A stretch of DNA of 64,000 bases from positions 31,867,078 to 31,931,077 of the forward strand of contig CM047813.1 in assembly GCA_026214975.1 (NCBI GenBank), given 5' to 3'. This DNA comes from Gentiana macrophylla (lineage: Eukaryota; Streptophyta; Magnoliopsida; Gentianales; Gentianaceae). Positions within the stretch are counted from its first letter, which is position 1. Every line of letters begins with the position of its first letter. Below are positions 55,396 to 64,000 of the stretch, piece after piece. The notes below the pieces were generated by a model. That model saw nothing but the letters and a program-made list of their open reading frames with translations, was not told where the DNA came from and did not search any database. Both the position numbers and the translations under genes were made by a program.

Positions 55396-55724
55396 TTAGC
55401 GAATAGCCATGCACGTCAAAACAAAGTCAACACGTGGCACTCCTGCTTGGGTGTTTCCTTCTTGGTCAACTGCGATTTCACCACATTCGCAATCAGGTAA
55501 ACACACGTTTTTATCGTCGGGGCAGGGTTTCCCATCACAAGCAGGCAACGGGGAACCAGGGTTATGCCCAGTATACACATCATTATCGATGTCAGATTCC
55601 AAGTTTACTAATGTTTTATCGTCTTCGTCCTCTTCAGGTTCAAGCTCCGGGTCTTGAAGAATCTGAATACTACTTTTACTTGCCGACAGTACTTGAGTTT
55701 TCATCCTTCCGGCCGCAGCATCAA
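55396..55724 (-). CDS. candidate exon of a small cysteine-rich protein
   Basis: The minus-strand frame is open from an acceptor-like TTTTCAG (55725-55731) and runs DAAAGR, then M (ATG at 55704) and 101 more residues to a stop at 55398-55396. An acidic stretch (PELEPEEDEDD) is followed by ACDGKPCPDD and NVCLPDCECGEIAV, with spacing C-x4-C-x6-C-x3-C-x-C plus one later Cys. That layout (pro-region, then a compact Cys module) suits a secreted inhibitor or defence-type peptide, but no family could be named. The signal peptide would have to be in an upstream exon, not found up to 56300. A TATATATA lies at 55739-55746, too close to the ATG to be a normal promoter. It could be a real exon or a gene fragment. 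Confidence 0.4.
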
Positions 55725-55731
55725 CTGAAAA

Positions 55732-56699
55732 GTAGCCAAGTATATATACTCTGCTTTAGCAGTCAGGATCAGGAATGAAGCTTTCTCTACGTACAACTTC
55801 ATATGAATGTTCAGAGTGAATATTAATTATTACATTTCCGTTACTTTTAATTTACATTTCCTCATGCGGCAAGGCAATACTAGTCTACAATCTACAGCAC
55901 AGCAAGGTGACATGTTAAACATAACAAGGTGCATCTAGCTAGCCGTATATACCGTTGAATTTTAACGGGAGTTAGTGCTTTATAGTATTTGCAGACACGG
56001 AACCTATATCCCGTAATTACCGGTAGAAATTACAAAATAGATTATATACGCGTAGTATTAAAATTAGTGTTATTTGTTTATAAAGACTGATTTTGAGACT
56101 TAATAGGCATTTTAGGACACACTTAAAAGATCATTAGTTATAAAGATAAAATAACACTGGTCGGACATAAATAACCCAATCCTTTATTTATCATTTTTCA
56201 ATTCCAGCGGCTAATCTTCTTCTCAAGCAAACCCCACAGAATTACCTTCAGGTTGTTGGACCCCAATCTTGCCGGAGAAACTAAGGAATGTGTCGAGCTA
56301 TGCGCATAATTAGCCGAGATGTTCTCGAATATCAAAATATAGTAATTAAATAAGATCTCATATAAATTATTGATTATTTATCGAGTCATTTATTAAACGA
56401 ATCGGGCGTAATCTTGAGATATTTTATAAAAATTAAATAATTCTAAATAAATATTCGAGCTTACGAAACAAGACAAGTTATATCGAGTAATTAACGAGTC
56501 AAGGTCAATTTGACATTTTTATCTCAATTGAGCTCAACTCCTAGTCAGTATGAACTCGACTCGGCGATCCCTAGTCATTACATTCATTTTAAGGTGAAAG
56601 AATTATGTTGGTCGTAGTTTTATATCCAAAGATATAGCCGATTGAAGTCGATTTTATGAAGAAGGAAATCAATTTTCTGAAATTAAGTCGAAAAAATAT
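55732..56699. other. no recognised gene
   Basis: AT-rich. It would hold an intron or first exon for the cysteine-rich frame if that gene exists, but no signal-peptide exon was seen. Confidence 0.3.
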
Positions 56700-57079
56700 C
56701 AAATGCACTGCATCGTGGTGTCGCATCATCAAATGTCACTGCATCGGGTGGTCACTGCATTGCGGTGGCAACTGGATCGGGATGGTCATCGTGATCGTGG
56801 TGGTCATTGCATCGGGATGGTCAATGCATCGTGGTGGTCACTGCATCGGGGTGGTCACTCTATCGCGGTGGTCAATGCATCGGGGTGGTCAATCCATCGG
56901 GGTTGTCACTTCATCGGGGTGGTCACTGCATCGTGGTGGTCAATGAATCGGGGTGGTCACACCATCACGGTGGTAAATGCATCACAGAGGTCATTGCATC
57001 ACGTTGGTCAATGCATCATGGAGGTCAATGCAACACAGTGGTTAATGAATCAGGGTGGTGATTGCATCGCGGTGGTCAC
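56700..57079. repeat. 17-bp minisatellite, left block
   Basis: Units of TGCATCG(C/G/T)GGTGGTCAA/C repeated about 22 times. Because 17 is not a multiple of 3, several frames stay open and give long artificial ORFs (HRGGHCIGVV-type). The last unit is cut by solo LTR K. Confidence 0.95.
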
Positions 57080-58857
57080 TGTTGTATGTAATATCGCCGG
57101 ACGGATCTAGATCCGCCCGATTACTCAGCGGAATAAACAAGAGGATCACGATCATATAAAATTAAAGCACATAATTTATGATCTACCTACAAGAAGGTTG
57201 GATCTACTTACCAATCGAAAGATTAGATCCGAAGATTGAGAAGCCGAGATCCAAATAGTTGAGATGCCACAGTCTTCCGATGTGTATCTCCAAGCAACAA
57301 CCGGTGGATGTTGATCCTTGATGCTTGACCTCCTTGATATACTACCCGGAAAATTCCGAAGATTTTCCCAACTCGAAACCCTAAGCTTGGCCGAAAATTC
57401 CAAGCTTATTTTGTGTGTATATGCGTGTATTATATTTCATAAAAGGCTTAGGAGAACTCTCTTTATACATGAGAGAAATCATTATCCTCCAATATTTAAT
57501 TAAATAATCAATCATAATAATCATTTATTAAATATAAGATAAATCTAATATATTCTAAAACTAATTTAGATATATATAATAGATAATATCTAATATGTCC
57601 CGATTAATTATTTAACAAATAAACAATTAATCATACATGACATGTAATTATCCAAGAAAACTAATTTCTTTCTAATTACAACATGTATACCACGCCTAAT
57701 CACCCCTAAAATTGTGGTTTCACACGCCACTCAATTATGGGCCGAGTCCACAAAAATGTATTTTCCATGTATTTAATTATTTAGCCCACTAAATAATTAT
57801 TCGCACATCAATTAAATAGTCCAACTTCTTAATTATCATTGAGGCCCAACGTCAAGAAACATAAGCATGTTAGGAGCCACATCGGGGAATTACTGACCTA
57901 TAACCTAAGAAATTACAATAAATTAAATAAAATTATTCATCGATCGAACAATTCTTATTCAATCTATTAATTCGGGATTACGCCACCATAAACCCGGTCG
58001 AACTCTATCGATTATAGATATATACTTACACTCTAATCATTGAGTAAAAGCGCCAATTGATATAATCATTACATACAGATAAATCATCTATAGATCGCTC
58101 GCGTTTTGATTCGGGATATTTCCATAAACCCTTCTCAAAACATCTTATCCTTATTTACCATTAACCCCTAGTGATCAATTAGTTCATAACTAATATAATA
58201 TGAATCGGCCCATCGATCGCTTTCTAGGATTTACAAAAAAGTGGAACTGCCTGCCTACTTCCCGCATGAAGGAATGGATTCCATATCTGTGAAGTCACGG
58301 ACTACTCACTCATTCTAGAATAGAGCCAACGAGAAGTGTTCAGATCACATGTATCCAAGTGATCCTTAACTAACACATCAAACCCTACTTTGAACCAAGC
58401 AGTAAACTATGATCACATCAGGATTGAGATTAATCCATATATGATCATCTTGTGATTCGATAAGATTTCTCGATCACGGAATTATATAGAGAATTCAAAT
58501 CAAATCGGTCTAGTCCTATATGATGACATCATATATAAATGCCCCACTAGGTAATTCTATACCAACGGTCCGGATAAAGCACGGTCACACCGTTAAGTGT
58601 TCTCAGGCGCATTATTGGTATATTAATCATGAGACCCATACTCGATTAAATTCACCACGGACTAACTAGTTTTAAGCATATCATCACTAACTCAATCCTC
58701 GTGTATGCCATACATCGAAAGTTATGTGATTACATACCGATATACTTAGGGTTTTCAAGAGATGTATTAATATAAGCATAAATGCAAATATTTAGATGAA
58801 TTATAAATCCTGTCAAAAACAATTACAGAAATTGTCTTTCGGACAGTACACCTAAAA
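57080..58857 (-). mobile_element. solo LTR K (copia) inside the minisatellite
   Basis: TSD GTCAC on both sides (57075-57079 and 58858-58862). The minus strand starts TTTTAGGTGTACTGTCCGAAAGACAAT.. where TGTTAG would be expected, and ends ACATACAACA. Homologous to the copia 3' LTR at 34006-35671 over much of its length. A TATA box (GTATAAAGAGAG) lies at about 57456-57467. 1778 bases, no internal region. Confidence 0.85.
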
Positions 58858-58862
58858 GTCAC

Positions 58863-60130
58863 TGCATCGTGGTGATCAATGCATCAGATATGGTCACTGC
58901 ATCGGGGTGGTGACTCCATTACGGTGGTCACAAAGATCGATGTGGTCAATGCATCGCTGGCGTCTCGCATCGTGGTGTCTCTCGTGATCGGGGTGGTCAC
59001 TACATCGCGGTGTCTTTGCATCGGGCATTGCACCATCGATCGCAGATGGTCAATGTATCTAGGGTGGTCAATGCATCGCGGTGTCACTTTATTGAGGCGT
59101 CTCTGCATCACGGCATCTCTGCATCACATGTCTCTACATCGGGGATGGTCACTGCATCGCGGTGTCTCTGCATCGAAGGTGGCAATTGCATCGAGGTGGT
59201 CAATGCATCACGGTGGTGAATGTGTCGGGGTGGTTAATGCCTCGGGGAAGGTCACGGCTTTGCCGTGGTCACTGAATCACGGTGGTCAATGCATCGCGGT
59301 TGTCACTGCATCACGGTAGTTAATGCATCGCGGTTGGTCACTGCATCGGGGTTGTCATTGCATCGGGGTAGTGAATTATGGGTAGTCACTGCATCGGGGT
59401 GGTTGCTTCGTCGCGGTGTTTCTACTTCATGGCGGTCCTTTCATCGTGGTGGTCACTTCGTCGCGGTGGTCACTGCATCAGGGTGGTTCCTAGATCGTGG
59501 TGGTCATTGCATCCCGATGGTCACCTAATCACGGTGATCAATGCATCACGGTAGTCATTGCATTGGGGTGGTTATTGCATCCCGATATATGGTCACTATA
59601 TCGTGGTGGTCAATGCATCGCTGTGGTCAATGCATCAGGGTGGTCACTGGATTGCGGTGGTCAATGCATCACAGTGTCTCTGCATCGTGTCGACGAAAAT
59701 CGTTGTCACTGCATAAATTGTTGTCACTTCAGAAATAATGTTGTATGAGCAAAAATCAAATGTCGCTGCATAAATCGTTGCAAATGTTCTTGTCACTGCA
59801 TCGCAGTGGACAGTGCATCGAGGTGGTCACTGCATCGTAGTGGTTAATTAATCGGGGGTGGTGACTGCATCGCGGTGGTCAATGCATCGGGTTTGCCAAT
59901 GCATCGCGGTGGTCACTGTATCGCGGTGGCCAATGCATCGCGGTGGTCAATATATCGCGGTTGTCAGTGCATCACGGTGTCATTTCATCGTGGTTTCTCT
60001 GCATCGCTGTTGTCAGTGCATCGCGGTGGTCACTGCATCGCGGTGTCACTTCATCGCGTTGATCAATGCATCGGGGTAGTCAATGCATTGGTGGTCACTG
60101 CATCGCGATGGTCAATGCATCAGGTGGTCA
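58863..60130. repeat. 17-bp minisatellite, right block
   Basis: About 70 units of the same 17-base motif, more diverged than the left block, with some units shortened (GGTGTCTCTGCATCG). Around 59690-59800 the array is interrupted by TAAATCGTTG-type variants. Long frames here are artefacts. Confidence 0.95.
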
Positions 60131-60875
60131 ATGAAAAAAAGAAAAAATAAACTTTCACTGTCCCCAAAAAAAACACACTTTCTACTTCTAAAAAAAAAAA
60201 AAAAAAACCAGCAGCATCCGTTTCAAAAAAATAAATATATAAATAAATAAACATTCAATTACAACCCCTGTTCCCCCTTTTTTATTTTTTATTTTATTTT
60301 TTTTCTTCATTAAGTGTATTTTGATCTATCTATCTAATTTATGTTATTATAACTAAGTGTTTGTTTTAGATGTTCTTTTTGCCTAATTAAGTCCAATATG
60401 TGTCCTTTTGGATAATTGTCTTTTAAAATGAATAGAATTCCTAAAAATTGAAGGAACAAATTCGTATTTCTGTTAATCAGTATTAGAGAAAGAAATGATT
60501 AACAAGAATAGATCAAACGAACCAAAAAGACATTAACAAATTAAATAGATTCAGAATTAAATTGAACCAAGTCAATTATCCCGATCACGTGTCCACGGTT
60601 GTAGAATTCTCTCACAAGACAATATCCAACGAATTATGTCACGACTTTAGCAAGACATCAAAACCTCGAACTATGGTGAACTACTAGATGCATGCTCTCA
60701 ATGACGGAGCCAATAATTGAAGCTCGAGGTGAGAAATTAGACAATATCCGGACAATTAAGTGGAATTAACTAAGATTTTTTTGCTGAGTTAAGTTGGATT
60801 ATACAAGTTTTTTTGTGTAGAATTTTTTTAAGCCGGATGGGCCGCAGCGGGCGTGTGGTGAACCGAGAGCTATCT
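60131..60875. other. AT-rich, no gene
   Basis: Contains an A-run at 60191-60207 and nothing else recognised. Confidence 0.35.
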
Positions 60876-61082
60876 AGGTTCTCCTCTTGCACTAAAGTGC
60901 TTTTCCCCTTGGGCACATCTCGAAGAGCAAACATGACCTTTAGGTTTAGAATCAAATGCTCTCATCTAATCTATGTGTGTGAGAAGAGTTGTTTCAACTC
61001 CTCTCCCACACAAATTTTCAACCAGTTTTACGTATTAATTTAGCATTTACCGAATATCCAATCGACTTAATTTAGCATTTAC

Positions 61083-61116
<34 letters not shown>

Positions 61117-61345
61117 TAATAACATATCATAATACCTTCAGATGACTTCTTGATGTTCAATGTGCAAAGGTTGTTCTCTATGTAGTGTTCTGTGATTAGC
61201 GCACTTATGCCTGCTGTACGGTTGGTTTGTATATCTGGTTACAGTTTTTTTCGTCTTAATTGTGACAAATTCAACTAAATTTTGTTTACAGTTCTTTGTA
61301 ATCTTTCTTTGGTTTATCTAGCACTTTATTAGATAACTCATTCAA
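60876..61345. repeat. dispersed repeat G, copy 3
   Basis: The fullest match to copy 1 (4105-4718), with (TA)n at 61085-61112 in the corresponding position. Ends at GATAACTCATTCAACAC. Confidence 0.65.
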
Positions 61346-61412
61346 CACAAAATCTATAATCTTTTTTTTTTTTGAACCATAATATATATATATATATATA
61401 TAGATATATATA

Positions 61413-61448
61413 CTAGTTAAAACCCGGACTCCGTGTAATGCACGGAGT
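61413..61448 (-). mobile_element. Helitron 3' terminus
   Basis: On the minus strand an 8-bp perfect hairpin (ACTCCGTG-CATTA-CACGGAGT, 61448-61428) is followed 11 bases later by CTAG (61416-61413) and then T, within a TA tract. This is the Helitron terminal structure and AT target. The element would extend to the right. Its 5' TC end was not located. Confidence 0.6.
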
Positions 61449-62591
61449 GCCCATGCTAGATGTTTACCTTAATGTAAAAAACTATTAAATATAAAATACA
61501 TTTTAACTAAAATATTATTCCACACATTTTAAATACAACATAATATAAATGACGAAATTTAGCCGGCATTGATATTATACAACAAATTATGATGTCAATT
61601 ATTTAACATGACGACAATTAGGCAAATGTTTTCGACTTACTTACATAGACACCCGACACAAAAAAACAAAAGTTACAAACTACATTTAACACTCATCAAT
61701 AAAATACATTTACCATGGTATTAGTAAAATTGGTCTTTATTCACACTAAAACTAACCAAACGCACGCACGCTTATAAGTTTTTAACTTATTTGACGATAT
61801 TAAATACGAAGAAATGTAGCATGTAACGAACCGCACCCTATCCCAACATTTTTTAACACTCACCTATCCAATCCTACCTCACCATGCCCTACACCATATT
61901 ATCTTACCACATAATATCTTACCACACTACCCTATATTACGTACTTTATTCAACCTATCAAACTTTACTTAACTTACGCCACATCATCCAACTATACCAT
62001 CATACCCTACCATACATCACCGCATTACATCTCATATCTCGCCTCACCTACATTAGCACACCCTACCGCACCCTCCAACGGTTGTCGGTTGATCAAATGA
62101 ATATTAATTAAAATTTTAATTAAAACCTAACATAGTATCAACACTCCACAACACAAAATCGACACCTTTCGACACTACTAAACCATTGACCAAAGAAAAA
62201 ACCGACACACACAATATATAGAAGTAAAAACGAAGACGGAAAAAAATAATCAATACGTGAAGACCCCAAAAACGACGCTAAAAAAACCGGCATAGACACA
62301 CAATGTAAAATATATATACGCAAAAAAGGAAAAGAACACACACACAAACAAACTATAGTATATTGAAATATCACGTGGGCGTATCGTATTAGGATAAGAC
62401 CCAAAAAAAAAGAAAAAGAAAAAAGAAAAAGAGAGATCTCGATGGAAAGCAAAATAATATGTAATTAAATTGGAATCGGATACATCTTAAGCACAACACA
62501 CATAATAAGATTAAGAATAAATTAAAGCTAATGTGTAGATTAAAAATACAATTGAGTCTCTAAATGGAACAATTTAACTCAAACCCTTCAC

Positions 62592-62592
<1 letters not shown>
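61449..62592. other. probable Helitron body or unassigned; includes a G-depleted tract
   Basis: No coding recognised. From about 61825 to 62075 the plus strand is almost free of G (ACC/TAC/CCTA-rich), giving chance frames. A 104-codon minus-strand frame at 62138-62452 is Phe/Leu-rich and follows base composition. Confidence 0.35.

Positions 62593-62630
<38 letters not shown>
62593..62630. repeat. poly-A tract
   Basis: About 38 consecutive A. Could be the tail of a retroposed sequence, but no upstream coding supports that. Confidence 0.9.
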
Positions 62631-62633
<3 letters not shown>

Positions 62634-62715
62634 GGGCGGATTTACAGCCATTAATAACGATAAAATGATGACCAATAAAAAAAAACAAGTGTCACTCTTC
62701 TACACTTTTTCCTTT

Positions 62716-62716
<1 letters not shown>

Positions 62717-62778
<62 letters not shown>
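62717..62778. repeat. (TA)n microsatellite
   Basis: About 31 uninterrupted TA dinucleotides. Confidence 0.95.
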
Positions 62779-62780
<2 letters not shown>

Positions 62781-62885
62781 TTAAAACTGGAATAATCCCA
62801 AATCACGCACACGGGCCATGAGCCTTCTTTCAGTACCACGAGGTGGATATACTAGGATGTACCATTGTACTTGTCTAGTAAGGAC

Positions 62886-63412
62886 TTTCCTTTATGCCTT
62901 TCACCCTGCAGTAGATACTTACTTGAACTGTCTTTCGATCTAAAGACAGTACTCTCCAATTGCTTCTCCCCACTAGGGTACTACCATTCCTAAAGCAAGA
63001 CCACCGGAGTAGATAAATTATAGAATTCCTAAGTTCTAGCTAGAGTGAACGTTGTTATGAGTTGTTGTTGTTGTTGTTGTTGTTTCTTTCTCTTGAAAGG
63101 GGCTTGCCTCCTTGCTACGGAGGTTTTGGTCTAAAGAATCTTTCTTTTTCCCGAGTTATAGAAAGCTTAGTGAAGTCATACCTATAGGACTTCTTTCCCT
63201 TAAGTGAAGCTAGATCTATGGCTATTTAAGACGAAGCCGTGGACAATGGTTTTAGGGGAGAATACCTGGAAATCTCTTTATTAGGAGTGCGGGTGAAAGG
63301 CATAAAGGAAATTCCTTATTATTGATAGCGATAGGACACGTGAGAACATCCCTACCGGAATAGCTTTGTTATGCTTCTTGCACTCTAGGCTTGAATATGC
63401 ATGGTAATGGCG
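62886..63412. repeat. repeat M, copy 2
   Basis: Counterpart of 45390-45885. It starts with CCTTTATGCCTTTCACC and near its end has GGTGAAAGGCATAAAGGAA (63290-63308), an inverted pair of about 17 bases that frames most of the copy. Includes a (GTT)n stretch (63064-63083). Confidence 0.6.
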
Positions 63413-64000
63413 TTTCTATTGAATCAAAATGAAGGAATGAAGGTGAAGACTTAAAGCTAAGGCAACAAGTGAGCCATGGAGAGTTTGAGTTGACTCAACA
63501 GCTAGCCTTTTAGGAATGACCGATGTTCTTTCTCTTCGTCAGTCTTCTTTCTTCGGATGAAGCTTTCACCGGAATTTCCTACTCTAGGTTAAGTGATATG
63601 CAAGTATCTTATTATTATAGAATCCGAATTGAAACATGCTCAACTACTTAGAATCTTCTTGCGGGGTCGATTTAAATTCCTATTGGGAGATCTCTTTCAC
63701 AACATAAGATTGATCGGCCTTTGAACTCGATCTCCTCTGATGATCATAGGTAAGTATAGTGCCCTTTATATATGCCTTGTGTGCCATGTGGTCTTATAGT
63801 GCCCTTTATACATGTCTTGTGTGCCACGTGTCCTGTGCTTGCAGACAAGCCTCTTTATAGGCCCACATTCATTTCAGGCGACTTGCTATCAGACGTCCAT
63901 TATATTAAGAGATGGATTCTCTCACCTCACAACCTAGGTTTTGGGATGAGACACATCCATTTATATTGGTTTGGGTCTACCGCCAACTTTCATTTTTATA
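63413..64000. other. continuation beyond repeat M, no gene
   Basis: Same character as M (organelle-like words) but with no second copy in the window. A 39-base near-repeat GTATAGTGCCCTTTATA.. occurs twice (63754 and 63796). No coding. Confidence 0.35.

Noticed and set aside
55409..55778. Plus-strand frames opposite the cysteine-rich exon
   Set aside because: Low-quality shadows. The minus-strand reading has the acceptor and Cys spacing.
56656..60150. Long open frames (up to 146 codons) rich in His, Arg, Gly and Trp
   Set aside because: They are translations of a 17-bp minisatellite whose period is not a multiple of three, so several frames are open by construction.
62138..62452. 104-codon minus-strand frame
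   Set aside because: Phe/Leu/Ser-rich translation of an A-rich strand with no domain.

Overview
The window is plant nuclear DNA and almost entirely repetitive. The signs are LTR retrotransposons primed by tRNA-Asp (PBS TGGCGCCGTTGCCGGGG), Ty3/gypsy Gag and protease relics of the Athila/Tat type, Ty1/copia remains, CACTA and hAT miniature elements, a Helitron end, long TA tracts and minisatellites. It looks like a dicot with a large genome, but nothing here fixes the species. There is no intact cellular gene, no rRNA or tRNA gene and no CRISPR. The only possible non-transposon coding pieces are a tiny first exon at the left edge (257-298, minus) and a cysteine-rich exon (55396-55724, minus). 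All boundaries were read by eye.

Region 1-4720 holds a palindrome cluster, a collapsed gypsy element (1515-2494), a miniature element with a 10-bp target duplication (2981-3426), a CACTA miniature element (3904-4082) and the first copy of a dispersed repeat called G here.

Region 4720-44581 is one nest of insertions. The outermost layer, element F (minus strand), has its 5' LTR at 43876-44581, a broken gag at 43819-43771 and 26079-24809, protease at 7125-6631, an 80-bp tandem array at 5370-6436 and an antisense ORF fragment at about 4720-5079. Element B (7201-24659, TSD CTTGG) sits in F, and element A (7714-17467) sits in B's 3' LTR. Element C (26085-43765, TSD CTAGC/CTGGC) also sits in F. 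C carries a copia-type insertion in its 5' LTR (27496-35671, TSD GGAAC/TGAAC), which itself carries a solo LTR D (29364-31049, TSD CTTAT). C also carries a second solo LTR J in its 3' internal region (40497-42340, TSD GATTC). A, C and F encode only Gag with or without protease, and B encodes nothing recognisable. They would have to borrow reverse transcriptase and integrase.

Region 44583-54300 holds G copy 2, a possible organelle-derived repeat M, and element H (46245-52365, TSD TATGG), a complete two-LTR element with no gag-pol. H contains three tandem arrays and an antisense ORF relic related to that of F. The most striking array has nine units of exactly 56 bp. Each carries a 6-bp stem capped in most units by a TTCG tetraloop, and the units differ by pairing-preserving changes. 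A hAT miniature element follows at 53964-54270.

Region 54300-64000 holds the cysteine-rich exon, a 17-bp minisatellite (56700-60130) split by a copia solo LTR K (57080-58857, TSD GTCAC), G copy 3, a Helitron 3' end at 61413, a G-depleted tract, a long poly-A, a long TA tract and M copy 2.

Logic of the region: non-autonomous LTR elements have piled into each other. Their LTRs share a plan of element-specific GC-rich palindromes upstream of a TATA box, and the non-coding parts of F and H generate satellite-like tandem arrays.
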